Part shown: piece after piece, positions 1-7,728 of the stretch
Layout of the letters: the number at the start of each line of letters is the position of its first letter
How positions within the stretch are numbered: position 1 is the first letter of the stretch
DNA from: Clostridiales bacterium
GTDB lineage: Bacteria > Bacillota_A > Clostridia > Lachnospirales > Lachnospiraceae
Reading direction: 5' to 3'
NCBI GenBank assembly: GCA_030154385.1
Contig: JASKJZ010000045.1
Location: 1-10,983, forward strand
Length of the DNA: 10,983 nucleotides
Made by a program: the position numbers and the translations under genes
Notes under the pieces: generated by a model
What the model was told of the DNA's origin: nothing
The model's input: only the letters and a program-made list of their open reading frames with translations
Databases searched by the model: none

Positions 1-1
1 A

Positions 2-352
2 ATCGTAAAATTGATTGGTAGTGATGTACTGCCTGACGATCAAAAGCTGGTTCTTGAAATTTCTCGTATCATTCGTCTTGGTTTTCTGCAGCAAAACGCA
101 TTTCACAAGGAAGATACCTATGTTCCGATGGAAAAACAATATCGAATGATGGAAGTTATTCTCTATCTCTATAATAAAAGCAAAAAGTTGGTAGCCATGA
201 ATATGCCCATGTCTTTGATTCGAGAAAATACCATCTTTGATAAATTGGTTTCAATTAAGTACGATGTGGCAAACGATGAACTTGAAAAATTTGATGATTA
301 TAAGCAAATGATTGACGAATTTTATGACCGTCTCATTGCAATCAACGCGTAA
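2..352 (+). CDS. ntpA: V-type ATP synthase/ATPase catalytic subunit A, C-terminal part (5' truncated by window edge)
   Basis: Subunit A is the nucleotide-hydrolysing subunit of the A3B3 head of the bacterial V-type ATPase, which couples ATP to H+ or Na+ movement across the membrane. Only the last ~117 codons are here. The frame is already open at base 2, so the TTG at 11 is an internal Leu and not a start. The visible part is the helical C-terminal domain, with the family-typical stretches DVLPDDQK, IIRLGFLQQNAF and PMEKQYRMMEVI. The Walker A and B motifs lie upstream of the window. The stop is followed after 15 bases by the start of subunit B, with a GGGAGG ribosome site directly behind the stop, so the two are co-transcribed. 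Identification rests on these motifs and on the B and D neighbours. Confidence 0.93.
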   Translation: MVKLIGSDVLPDDQKLVLEISRIIRLGFLQQNAFHKEDTYVPMEKQYRMMEVILYLYNKSKKLVAMNMPMSLIRENTIFDKLVSIKYDVANDELEKFDDYKQMIDEFYDRLIAINA

Positions 353-358
353 GGGAGG
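353..358 (+). promoter_or_regulatory. Ribosome binding site of ntpB
   Basis: GGGAGG lies directly after the ntpA stop, 9 bases before the ATG at 368. It fixes the ntpB start and links translation of the two subunits. Confidence 0.85.
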
Positions 359-367
359 AATATTACT

Positions 368-1777
368 ATGTCAATCGAATATTTAGGACTTAGCGAAATA
401 AACGGCCCTTTGATTGCCCTTGAAGGTGTACAAAATGCTTCTTATGAAGAAATCGTCGAATTTACAGTCGATAAAAGCACCAAGAAATTAGGACGTATCG
501 TTGAAGTCTATGAAGACAAAGCCATCATTGAGGTATTTGGTGGTACCGATAATATGTCTTTAAAAAATACACATACCAAGCTTACCGGTCATCCAATGGA
601 GATCGGTCTTTCAACGGAAGTTCTAGGTCGAACCTTCAACGGGCTTGGGCAGCCTATTGATGGGCTCGGAAACATTGTTCCAGAAGTAAAATTAAATGTG
701 AATGGCCAGCCTCTTAATCCAGTATCCAGAGAATATCCAAGAAACTATATTAAAACTGGTATCTCTGCAATTGACTGTCTGACTACGCTGATTCGCGGAC
801 AAAAGCTCCCTATTTTCTCTGGTAATGGACTTCCCCATGATCAGCTGGCCGCTCAGATTGTAAAACAGGCATCTCTAGGGGAAGGCAGCGATGAAGAATT
901 TGGTATCGTTTTTGCTGCTATGGGTGTTAAGCATGACGTTGCAGAGTTTTTTCGCCACACCTTTGAAGAAAGTGGCGCCAGCTCTCACGTTACCATGTTT
1001 TTAAATCTGGCAAATGACCCAGTTGTTGAGCGTCTGATTACACCAAAGGTTGCCCTTACCTGCGCTGAATATTTGGCCTATGAAAAGGGAATGCATATTT
1101 TGGTTATCCTAACCGATATGACCTCCTTTGCAGAAGCAATGCGTGAGGTTTCCTCCTCGAAAGGTGAAATTCCCAGCCGTAAAGGTTATCCTGGCTATCT
1201 ATACAGTGAATTTGCAGCTCTTTATGAAAGAGCTGGTATCGTACACGGAAAACCTGGTTCTGTAACGCAGATACCTATTTTAACCATGCCAAATGATGAT
1301 ATTACACATCCAATCCCTGACTTGACTGGATATATTACAGAGGGACAGATTGTTCTTGAGCGTTCACTTCACCAAAAAACGGTTTATCCTCCTATCAATG
1401 TACTGCCATCCCTATCCCGTCTGATGAAAGATGGTATTGGTGCCGGTTATACCAGGGAAGACCATCAAGACTTAGCAAATCAGCTTTTTTCCTCCTATGC
1501 ACATGTAGGAGATGCAAGAGCGCTTGCCAGTGTAATTGGTGAGGATGAACTTTCAGTTCTGGATAAGAAATATTTACAGTTTGGTCTTGCCTTTGAAGAG
1601 CAATTCGTATCTCAGGGAAAAAATGAAGATCGTCCGATTTATCTGACACTTGATAAGGGTTGGGAGCTTTTATCCATCCTTCCAAAAGAGGAATTAGACC
1701 GTGTCGATACTAAAATTTTATCAAAGTATTATAAGTCTCCAGAAACTGAGACCTTGGAAACCCCTGATAACAACTAG
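368..1777 (+). CDS. ntpB: V-type ATP synthase/ATPase subunit B
   Basis: This is the non-catalytic nucleotide-binding subunit that alternates with subunit A in the cytoplasmic head of the V-type ATPase. The length of 469 residues is normal for the family. Residues 1-75 form the beta-barrel domain. The P-loop is replaced by SGNGLPHDQ (151-159), the degenerate form that marks B rather than [26 protein letters not shown] signature residues lie at 269-290, and [12 protein letters not shown] at 341-352 carries the conserved Arg351 that should reach into the A-subunit site as the arginine finger. The C-terminal helical domain follows. It sits between ntpA (15-base gap) and ntpD (15-base gap), each with a strong ribosome site. 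All key residues seem intact. Confidence 0.96.
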   Translation: MSIEYLGLSEINGPLIALEGVQNASYEEIVEFTVDKSTKKLGRIVEVYEDKAIIEVFGGTDNMSLKNTHTKLTGHPMEIGLSTEVLGRTFNGLGQPIDGLGNIVPEVKLNVNGQPLNPVSREYPRNYIKTGISAIDCLTTLIRGQKLPIFSGNGLPHDQLAAQIVKQASLGEGSDEEFGIVFAAMGVKHDVAEFFRHTFEESGASSHVTMFLNLANDPVVERLITPKVALTCAEYLAYEKGMHILVILTDMTSFAEAMREVSSSKGEIPSRKGYPGYLYSEFAALYERAGIVHGKPGSVTQIPILTMPNDDITHPIPDLTGYITEGQIVLERSLHQKTVYPPINVLPSLSRLMKDGIGAGYTREDHQDLANQLFSSYAHVGDARALASVIGEDELSVLDKKYLQFGLAFEEQFVSQGKNEDRPIYLTLDKGWELLSILPKEELDRVDTKILSKYYKSPETETLETPDNN

Positions 1778-1780
1778 ACA

Positions 1781-1789
1781 GGAGGTGAG
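1781..1789 (+). promoter_or_regulatory. Ribosome binding site of ntpD
   Basis: GGAGGTGAG, a near-perfect anti-16S match, lies between the ntpB stop and the ATG at 1793 and so decides that start. Confidence 0.85.
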
Positions 1790-1792
1790 TGA

Positions 1793-2410
1793 ATGGATCC
1801 GAATACATTCCCCACAAAGGGTAATTTAATTTTAGCCAAGAATTCTCTCGCGCTTGCCAGACAGGGCTTTGACCTTATGGATAAAAAGAGAAACATACTG
1901 ATCCGCGAACTCATGGAACTAATCAATGAGGCTTCTAGTATTCAGTCAGAAATCGATACAACATTTACAGCGGCATACCATGCTCTGCAAAATGCAAATA
2001 TCGAAATGGGTATCTATAATGTACAACAGCTCTCAAAGGTCATGCCCATTGAGAACTCAATTGATATCAAAGTACGAAGTGTCATGGGAACCGAAATTCC
2101 TTTGGTAAAATATAAAGAAAAAGAAAAAAAGCCAATGTATTCGTTCTATGGCACCCGTATATCACTTGATGAAGCATGTGCTAAATTCAACCGAGTAAAG
2201 GAACTGACCATACGCTTATCCATGATTGAGACTTCTGCGTACCGTCTTGCTTCCAGTATCAAAAAGACACAAAAACGTGCAAATGCTCTTCAAAATATCA
2301 CGATACCACGTTATAAAACCTTGGTAACGGATATCCAAAATGCTTTGGAAGAGAAGGAACGAGAGGAATTTACCAGGCTGAAAGTAATCAAACGTATGCA
2401 TGCATCCTAA
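1793..2410 (+). CDS. ntpD: V-type ATP synthase/ATPase subunit D (central stalk)
   Basis: Subunit D is the long antiparallel coiled coil that forms the rotor axle inside the A3B3 head and passes torque to the membrane ring. The product has 205 residues, normal for the family. The N-terminus has the typical PTKGNLILAKNSLALARQGFDL-type sequence (residues 7-28) followed by a Lys/Arg-rich helix. The C-terminal helix (about 125-205) is again highly charged and coiled-coil-like, containing RANALQNITIPRYK, a recognisable family stretch. It is the last gene of the operon, because a strong intrinsic terminator lies 26 bases after the stop. Confidence 0.94.
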   Translation: MDPNTFPTKGNLILAKNSLALARQGFDLMDKKRNILIRELMELINEASSIQSEIDTTFTAAYHALQNANIEMGIYNVQQLSKVMPIENSIDIKVRSVMGTEIPLVKYKEKEKKPMYSFYGTRISLDEACAKFNRVKELTIRLSMIETSAYRLASSIKKTQKRANALQNITIPRYKTLVTDIQNALEEKEREEFTRLKVIKRMHAS

Positions 2411-2435
2411 CACGAAATAAAATACGATGTCCTTA

Positions 2436-2474
2436 GGGGGAAAGAAAGCAGCTTGTTTTCTTTCCCTTTTCTTT
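2436..2474 (+). terminator. Rho-independent terminator of the V-ATPase operon
   Basis: A 10-bp perfect stem, GGGAAAGAAA (2438-2447) with TTTCTTTCCC (2457-2466), has a 9-base loop and is followed by TTTTCTTT. It ends the ntp transcript before the dac promoter. Confidence 0.88.
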
Positions 2475-2486
2475 ACTGGATTTCGC

Positions 2487-2515
2487 TTGCGACACGTTCT
2501 CAAATACACTATAAT
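2487..2515 (+). promoter_or_regulatory. Sigma-A-type promoter of the D-Ala-D-Ala carboxypeptidase gene
   Basis: TTGCGA (2487-2492), a 17-base spacer and a perfect TATAAT (2510-2515) stand 36 bases before the ATG at 2552. It follows the ntp terminator, so the gene has its own transcription unit. Confidence 0.75.
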
Positions 2516-2551
2516 AGAAATAAGCTAACAGAAAGGAAGACCAACTATCAT

Positions 2552-3979
2552 ATGAAATTTAAGCGTTCTCTATCCATCTATTTGCTCCTTTGTCTGATTC
2601 TCCTTGGAACTGCCTCAAACAGTGCTTTGGCATCAGAAAAGGACACCGTTCCTGACATTGCCACAACAGATCAATCCTCTACCCAAGAAGAAGCTAAACT
2701 TAGTGATAAAGATTTAAAATTCTGGCCAAAGGGTCCCTCTGTAGATGCAGATTCTGCCATTTTGATGGATATATCGACCGGTCTTATTTTGTATGAAAAA
2801 AACAGTCATAAGGAAGAATATCCCGCTAGTATTACCAAAATAATGACAACACTCCTTGCAATTGAAAACTGTTCGATGGGCGAAATTGTTACATTTTCAC
2901 ATGATGCAATTTTTGGTATTGAACCTGGTAGCAGCCATATTGGAATTGACGTAGGTGAAAAATTAACCATGGAGCAGTGCTTGTATGCGATTATGCTTGC
3001 CTCTGCTAATGAAGTAGCAAGTGGTGTAGCTGAGCATATTGGAGGATCTATTCCAGAATTTGCTGACATGATGAATGCAAGAGCAAAGGAACTTGGTTGC
3101 TTAAACACCCATTTTGAAAATGCAAATGGACTTCATAACGATGAACACTATACCAGTGCATATGATATGGCCTTAATCAGTCGCGCTGCTATGCAGTATT
3201 CCACTTTTCGCACGATTACTTCTACGAAAAACTACACGATTCCTCCAACCAATAAGCACGAGAACCCCAATGCCTTCCTCAATCATCATCAAATGCTGAA
3301 CGGCTACAAATACCCACAGTATGAATATGAATATTGTATTGGAGGAAAAACAGGATATACTACAAAAGCTGGTTCTACATTGGTAACCTTTGCTAAGAAG
3401 GATGGAATCGAACTGGTTTGCGTTGTAATGCGTGCAAATGGAGCTGCCTCAAAAGAGAATGAATATACCGATACTACTGCTCTCTTTAATTTTGGTTTTG
3501 AAAATTATAAAGAATACGAACTCAATAAGGAGTCTCTTACAACGGAAGAATCACCCTTATTTACAACCTATAGCCCTTTTTTTGATTCGGCACAATCTCC
3601 CTTAAAAACTGGAACAAACAACTGTGTGGTACTGCCAAATGATGCCTCCTTTGATGATGCAAAACAAAGTATTACCTTTCAAGATAACTTGAAGCTTTCC
3701 TCTGGAGAAAATATCATCGGAAATATTTCCTATCAATATGCTGGAAAAACAGTCGGTTCCACGGACATTATTTTTGATAAGACGCCATCTTCCAATCTTG
3801 TGATTACAAAGAACACAAAGGTCGTGGATAATAAGGAGGTAACCTCCTCGAATCGACTCAATCTAAAACCTTTTATCATTATAGCAATTGTGGCTTTACT
3901 TCTGTTCTTTATTTGGTTGTATTTTTATTTTAAAAGAAAAAAACATCGCAGAAGTCACAAATACGATTTACGCTTCTAA
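2552..3979 (+). CDS. Secreted, membrane-anchored D-alanyl-D-alanine carboxypeptidase (DacF-like, peptidase S11)
   Basis: This low-molecular-mass penicillin-binding protein should trim the terminal D-Ala from peptidoglycan stem peptides outside the membrane. It has 475 residues from ATG 2552; the frame is open further upstream, but the promoter and the signal peptide place the start here. AAAGGAAG (2532-2539) is the likely ribosome site, with a rather long 12-base spacer. Residues 1-27 form a signal peptide (KFKR, hydrophobic core, ALA before S28). All three active-site motifs are present: S93-I-T-K96 with the nucleophile Ser93, S151-A-N153, and K266-T-G268. A beta-rich C-terminal domain follows, then a TM helix (about 438-460) and a basic tail, rather than the amphipathic helix of E. 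coli PBP5. The exact dac paralogue cannot be assigned, so no symbol is given. Confidence 0.93.
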   Translation: MKFKRSLSIYLLLCLILLGTASNSALASEKDTVPDIATTDQSSTQEEAKLSDKDLKFWPKGPSVDADSAILMDISTGLILYEKNSHKEEYPASITKIMTTLLAIENCSMGEIVTFSHDAIFGIEPGSSHIGIDVGEKLTMEQCLYAIMLASANEVASGVAEHIGGSIPEFADMMNARAKELGCLNTHFENANGLHNDEHYTSAYDMALISRAAMQYSTFRTITSTKNYTIPPTNKHENPNAFLNHHQMLNGYKYPQYEYEYCIGGKTGYTTKAGSTLVTFAKKDGIELVCVVMRANGAASKENEYTDTTALFNFGFENYKEYELNKESLTTEESPLFTTYSPFFDSAQSPLKTGTNNCVVLPNDASFDDAKQSITFQDNLKLSSGENIIGNISYQYAGKTVGSTDIIFDKTPSSNLVITKNTKVVDNKEVTSSNRLNLKPFIIIAIVALLLFFIWLYFYFKRKKHRRSHKYDLRF

Positions 3980-3983
3980 GCAA

Positions 3984-4020
3984 AAAAGCCAAATGCATAC
4001 TCGCATTTGGCTTTTAATTT
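3984..4020. terminator. Bidirectional terminator between convergent genes
   Basis: A 13-bp perfect stem, AAAAGCCAAATGC (3984-3996) with GCATTTGGCTTTT (4003-4015), has a 6-base loop. The flanking A-run and T-run make it work on both strands. It ends the carboxypeptidase (+) and the exonuclease (-), whose stop codon at 4014-4016 overlaps the stem. Confidence 0.9.
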
Positions 4021-4949
4021 TCTGATTTTTTAATTACAATTTCATCGTGATAATTTTTTAGTGTTTTGGCTCCCTCTTTGGTCACATGACTGATAATACG
4101 AACAGCAAAACGCTTTCCGTTTCTTGCCTTATTTATTTGTATTCTTCCCTTCAAAAAACCATGTTCCTTACACTTAGCCAGTGCATAATAGTTTTTTGCA
4201 TTATTACTGAACCAATCTATTTTACGTTCCGCTAGTTTTCCACAATCCACGCAAGGAATATACTTCATGAATTGATCTTCAAAAATATCCTCCTTACATG
4301 CATATTCTTTGGAAATCAATTTGGTGTAGTTTCCATAATGGACGAATATTTCATCCTCTCGCCCCTTGGGATTATTATAATAATCAATGGAAAAATATCG
4401 GTTGATAAGATTCATATCCAATCGTTGAAAAATCATCGCCGTATATTCTGCATCGAAAATAGCACGATGAAACTCCATTTTTTCATTGAAATCAAAATAC
4501 TGTACTGCATATTCGAGTGTCTTCTGATTCTTTTTTCCCTCTGTTTGAAGTGAAAATATTTTCTGGACATCATAATAAAAAAATGCCTTTGTAAGAATAT
4601 CATTTACACCATAAAATTCCATATTTCGCTGCAGCTCCACTAAGTCCATATTTCCCCACGTACAGAATTGATACTCAGGCCCACACCATACAAAAAAATC
4701 ACGTATAACTTCTAAAAAAGTGCCTCCCTGCTCAAGTTCTTCTTTTGCAATAGGAACCAAATCTTGTGTAATAGGAAACAGCTCTAAGTAGATCGCAGGC
4801 TTTATTACGCGGTGAAACTGATCTACTCGCTCTCTTTTTTCATTTAGTTTCACTGCCCCTATTTCAATGATCTCGAATGGAATTTGTTTTTTTATTTCAT
4901 CTTGATGTGACCCTTGGTTCCATTCCAAATCCATCACAATGTAGTTCAT
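4014..4949 (-). CDS. KapD-like DEDDh 3'-5' exonuclease with C-terminal zinc-ribbon-like region
   Basis: This is a DnaQ/RNase T-superfamily exonuclease of 311 residues. The DEDDh residues are visible: Asp7 and Glu9 in VMDLEW (Exo I), Asp102 in WGNMDL (Exo II), and His161 and Asp166 in HRAIFDAEYTA (Exo III). These bind two metal ions and hydrolyse nucleic acid from the 3' end. The layout resembles KapD and other RNA-directed members. Beyond residue ~185 is an additional domain of ~120 residues with Cys233-x2-Cys236 and Cys260-x2-His263, a likely zinc-binding site, followed by a basic stretch that could bind nucleic acid. The start is supported by GGAGG 7 bases upstream. It lies 30 bases downstream of the coiled-coil membrane protein gene on the same strand, so the two are probably one transcript. 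The substrate (RNA or DNA) is not shown by the sequence. Confidence 0.85.
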   Translation of the reverse strand: MNYIVMDLEWNQGSHQDEIKKQIPFEIIEIGAVKLNEKRERVDQFHRVIKPAIYLELFPITQDLVPIAKEELEQGGTFLEVIRDFFVWCGPEYQFCTWGNMDLVELQRNMEFYGVNDILTKAFFYYDVQKIFSLQTEGKKNQKTLEYAVQYFDFNEKMEFHRAIFDAEYTAMIFQRLDMNLINRYFSIDYYNNPKGREDEIFVHYGNYTKLISKEYACKEDIFEDQFMKYIPCVDCGKLAERKIDWFSNNAKNYYALAKCKEHGFLKGRIQINKARNGKRFAVRIISHVTKEGAKTLKNYHDEIVIKKSEN

Positions 4950-4979
4950 TGTTTAGCCTCCGTTACATCTTCCTTTCAT

Positions 4980-6197
4980 TTAGCCCATAGAGGCAAATAA
5001 GGTAGCAATTTCTTCTGGACTAAGCTGCTTATTCGAATCCTCCGAAGTGGTAGGAACTGCTGAAGACATGCTAACAGGCTCCTTTTCCTCTTGTTCTGCC
5101 ACGTCATTATTGACCGCAGCAAACATCGCTGCAATTTCATCTGCACTCAGTTGACGATTCGGATCATCGGCCTCTTCCTTTACTTCTATTTCTGGTTCAC
5201 TGCTTTCAATTTCTTCACTTTCCTTTGTCTCCTGTTCAGCAGCTGCAAATAAAGCCGCAATTTCATCTGCACTTAATTGATTACTTGGCTCATTTGCCTC
5301 TGTTGACGCTTTGTTTACTGCTGCAACAACCGGTTCTTCCTCAATAACTGGTTCTGCTTCTATTGGAATCTCTTTTTCTTTTTGAAATTCTTCCTTGGAA
5401 AGCAATTCTTGCTCTTCCTCTATTGTCTGCAACACAGGTTCTTCTTTTTCATCATCCAATTTTGTATCTGTTTTTTTAGGGGTATCCAATTCAAAAGAGG
5501 ATGGCTGTCCTGTATTTTGCGTTTCTACATTTGTATAGGAGATAGGAATTACCGATGGCTGCGCATGCATCATTGGATTTCTCATATCTACATGAATCAT
5601 ATCCGTTAATTGTTCAATACGGACACATTCCTTTTCAATTTCTCGAAGTCTTCCCTCCATTTTATCAACTAGAGTAGTGAAACTTGCGTCTATTGTATTC
5701 AAGAGATCCTTATCATCAAAGGAGGACTTTTCCATCTGTTCCAATAATTTATCGGTACCTTGATGTAATACAGAGACTATTTTTTCAGATCCTGCTTTAT
5801 GAATGGCAGATGTTTTTTTCATATCGTCACGAATGTACTTTACCACCACTTTTGCGACTTTATTTTGATTCTCAATCATAGTGCTAACATTCTCTTTTTG
5901 CTCTCTTCGGATACCTTCTAACTGCAATTCTACAAGCTCTGCTGTTTTCTTTGATTGCATATATAATGCTTTTTCTACCTTTTCTATTTCATCCACACGC
6001 GTTTCTAAGTATGTCTTCCAATATTCCCTTTCTTTGACTCGTTCTGTTTGTATTGCATCCAGCAATAAATAGGTTGCAATCACGACAACGATACTAACAC
6101 CAATTATATTAATACTATTTATAATACAATAGATTTCAGCTAAAATAGACGCTGCAAAAAACATACCAAAATACAGTATATTATTATCTTTTTTCAT
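4980..6197 (-). CDS. Membrane-anchored coiled-coil protein with three C-terminal FliM-like LSxDEIxxLF motifs
   Basis: I do not recognise this gene as a named family. The product has 405 residues. Two hydrophobic segments (about 7-27 and 31-49) form a short N-terminal membrane hairpin. Residues ~52-200 are charged, heptad-like helix, probably coiled coil. Residues ~210-300 are acidic, Glu/Pro/Thr-rich and likely disordered. The tail holds three copies of an 18-residue motif (304-321, 346-363, 388-405) with the core QLS[AP][DE]EIA, exactly 42 residues apart and separated by acidic linkers; the third copy ends the protein. This core resembles the N-terminal CheY-binding motif of FliM and the FliY N-terminus (LSQxEIDALL), suggesting a short docking peptide for a protein partner. 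The start is supported by AGGGGGT 7 bases upstream. Probably co-transcribed with the downstream exonuclease. The function is unknown. Confidence 0.85.
   Translation of the reverse strand: MKKDNNILYFGMFFAASILAEIYCIINSINIIGVSIVVVIATYLLLDAIQTERVKEREYWKTYLETRVDEIEKVEKALYMQSKKTAELVELQLEGIRREQKENVSTMIENQNKVAKVVVKYIRDDMKKTSAIHKAGSEKIVSVLHQGTDKLLEQMEKSSFDDKDLLNTIDASFTTLVDKMEGRLREIEKECVRIEQLTDMIHVDMRNPMMHAQPSVIPISYTNVETQNTGQPSSFELDTPKKTDTKLDDEKEEPVLQTIEEEQELLSKEEFQKEKEIPIEAEPVIEEEPVVAAVNKASTEANEPSNQLSADEIAALFAAAEQETKESEEIESSEPEIEVKEEADDPNRQLSADEIAAMFAAVNNDVAEQEEKEPVSMSSAVPTTSEDSNKQLSPEEIATLFASMG
4983..5288 (-). repeat. Three intragenic 126-base repeat units encoding FliM-like motifs
   Basis: The motif-coding segments are at 5288-5235, 5162-5109 and 5036-4983, a period of 126 bases. 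The first two share a 17-base identity (5257-5273 and 5131-5147), so they arose by internal duplication; the third has diverged (P and E replace A and D). Confidence 0.8.
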
Positions 6198-6204
6198 CTG
6201 AATT

Positions 6205-6211
6205 ACCCCCT
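6205..6211 (-). promoter_or_regulatory. Ribosome binding site of the coiled-coil membrane protein gene
   Basis: AGGGGGT on the minus strand, 7 bases before the ATG at 6197; it supports that start. Confidence 0.7.
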
Positions 6212-6234
6212 ATAGGCATGTTTGTACTCATTTA

Positions 6235-6263
6235 ATCATATCACATTTCACCCTATATCACAA
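6235..6263 (-). promoter_or_regulatory. Promoter of the membrane protein-exonuclease operon
   Basis: On the minus strand TTGTGA (6263-6258), a 17-base spacer and TATGAT (6240-6235) lie 37 bases upstream of the start codon and just past the serS terminator. Confidence 0.6.
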
Positions 6264-6296
6264 ATAATTTATAGTAGAATTGTAACGTAATACAAT

Positions 6297-6326
6297 AAAA
6301 AAGAGCTCTGACAGCAGCCAGAACTC
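6297..6326 (-). terminator. Rho-independent terminator of serS
   Basis: On the minus strand an 8-bp stem, GAGTTCTG with CAGAGCTC (one G-T pair), has an 8-base loop and is followed by six T. It starts 19 bases after the serS stop. Confidence 0.85.
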
Positions 6327-6344
6327 CTCATTATACCAAAATTA

Positions 6345-7622
6345 TTATTGAATTTTTTCTTTTCCACCCATATATGGCCTTAATGCTTCTGGAATATTTA
6401 TCGTACCATCTTCATTCAAATTATTCTCTAAAAATGCAATTAGCATTCTAGGTGGTGCGACCACTGTATTATTAAGCGTATGTGCAAAGTATTTTCCATT
6501 TTTACCAGTTACTCTAATTTTCAGTCTCCTTGCTTGTGCATCCCCCAGATTAGAACAGCTTCCAACCTCAAAATATTTTTTCTGTCTTGGAGACCACGCC
6601 TCTACGTCAATTGACTTAACTTTAAGATCAGCCAAATCACCCGAACAGCATTCCAGTGTACGAACTGGGATATCCAAGGTACGGAATAAATCGACTGTGT
6701 TCTGCCACAATTTATCAAACCATTTCATGCTATCTTCCGGATTGCACACCACAATCATTTCCTGTTTTTCGAATTGATGGATACGATATACCCCTCTTTC
6801 TTCTAAACCATGTGCTCCCTTTTCCTTACGAAAACATGGAGAATAGCTTGTTAAGGTCTGTGGAAGCTTTTCTTCTGGAATAATAGTATCAATAAACTTT
6901 CCAATCATGGAATGTTCACTTGTCCCAATCAGGAATAAATCTTCCCCTTCGATTTTATACATCATCGCTTCCATTTCAGAAAAACTCATAACTCCAGTTA
7001 CAACATCGCTTCGAATCATAAAAGGAGGAATACAATAAGTAAATCCACGATCAATCATAAAATCTCTTGCATAGGATATAATTGCGGAATGCAGACGGGC
7101 AACGTCTCCCATTAGATAATAAAAACCATTTCCCGCTACTTTTCTTGCGCTATCCAAGTCAATTCCATCAAACTTTTCCATAATCTCTGTGTGATATGGA
7201 ATTTCAAAGTTAGGTACAACTGGCTCCCCATACTTTTGAACCTCAACATTCTCACTATCATCTTTTCCAATCGGAACACTAGGATCTATGATATTTGGTA
7301 TTATCATCATGATATTCTTTACTTTTTCTTGCAGCTCGTTTTCTTTTCCCTCTAGAACAGACAAACGGTCTGCTTCTTGATTTACTTGATTTTTTATTGC
7401 TTCTGCTTCTTCTTTTTTTCCTTGTGCCATCAGTGCACCGATTTGCTTGGATAAGGATTTGCGGTTCGCTCTTAGGGAGTCTGCTTCTTGCTGTGTTTTA
7501 CGACTTTCTGCATCAAGTGCTATTACCTCATCCACAAGAGGGAGCTTTTGATCCTGAAATTTATTCTTAATATTCTGTTTTACAATTTCAGGATTTTCCC
7601 TTAGAAATTTTATATCTATCAT
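6345..7622 (-). CDS. serS: Seryl-tRNA synthetase
   Basis: This class II aminoacyl-tRNA synthetase charges tRNA-Ser (and tRNA-Sec) with serine in the cytoplasm. The 425 residues match the family length. Residues 1-~110 (MIDIKFLRENPE...) form the long antiparallel coiled-coil arm that grips the tRNA variable loop. The catalytic domain has the TSE serine-binding motif (234-236), motif 2 with CFRKEKGAHGLEERGVYRIHQFEK (263-286), FEVGSCSNLGDAQARR (351-366) and motif 3 APPRMLIAFLEN (389-400). The sequence GTSEHSMIG replaces the PTSEVPLTN of standard bacterial enzymes, and GDLADLKVKSIDVEAWSPRQ replaces the usual region before the last strands, so this is a divergent SerRS subtype. AGGAGG 8 bases before the ATG fixes the start. 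No T-box leader is visible in the short upstream region. Confidence 0.95.
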   Translation of the reverse strand: MIDIKFLRENPEIVKQNIKNKFQDQKLPLVDEVIALDAESRKTQQEADSLRANRKSLSKQIGALMAQGKKEEAEAIKNQVNQEADRLSVLEGKENELQEKVKNIMMIIPNIIDPSVPIGKDDSENVEVQKYGEPVVPNFEIPYHTEIMEKFDGIDLDSARKVAGNGFYYLMGDVARLHSAIISYARDFMIDRGFTYCIPPFMIRSDVVTGVMSFSEMEAMMYKIEGEDLFLIGTSEHSMIGKFIDTIIPEEKLPQTLTSYSPCFRKEKGAHGLEERGVYRIHQFEKQEMIVVCNPEDSMKWFDKLWQNTVDLFRTLDIPVRTLECCSGDLADLKVKSIDVEAWSPRQKKYFEVGSCSNLGDAQARRLKIRVTGKNGKYFAHTLNNTVVAPPRMLIAFLENNLNEDGTINIPEALRPYMGGKEKIQ

Positions 7623-7630
7623 TCTATTTT

Positions 7631-7636
7631 CCTCCT
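7631..7636 (-). promoter_or_regulatory. Ribosome binding site of serS
   Basis: A perfect AGGAGG on the minus strand, 8 bases before the ATG at 7622. Confidence 0.85.
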
Positions 7637-7658
7637 ATTTAGACCATCATTACCTTTA

Positions 7659-7687
7659 ATATTACCATAAAAAATGGTTCGATACAA
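7659..7687 (-). promoter_or_regulatory. Possible serS promoter
   Basis: On the minus strand TTGTAT (7687-7682), a 17-base spacer and TAATAT (7664-7659). The -35 is weak. It lies after the tRNA terminator, which would otherwise leave serS without a promoter. Confidence 0.5.
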
Positions 7688-7694
7688 TATGAAT

Positions 7695-7726
7695 AAAAAA
7701 GCTGAAAATCAAAGATGATTTTCAGC
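7695..7726 (-). terminator. Terminator of the (now truncated) tRNA-Arg gene
   Basis: On the minus strand an 11-bp perfect stem, GCTGAAAATCA with TGATTTTCAGC, has a 4-base loop and six T follow. It begins 3 bases after the tRNA 3' end and so belongs to the original chromosomal tRNA gene. Confidence 0.9.
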
Positions 7727-7728
7727 AA

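Noticed and set aside
1395..1685. Minus-strand open frame inside ntpB
   Set aside because: It is a shadow of the clearly coding B subunit and has no ribosome site or family motif.
2453..2551. Upstream extension of the carboxypeptidase frame from TTG 2453
   Set aside because: It overlaps the ntp terminator and the promoter, and would bury the clear signal peptide that begins at the ATG at 2552.
6330..6335. TATAAT with extended -10 (TGG before it) on the minus strand behind serS
   Set aside because: No -35 at the right distance, and it would start transcription inside the serS terminator.
7620..7700. T-box riboswitch ahead of serS
   Set aside because: Only about 75 bases separate serS from the tRNA terminator, too little for the T-box stem I and antiterminator, and no conserved T-box sequence is seen.
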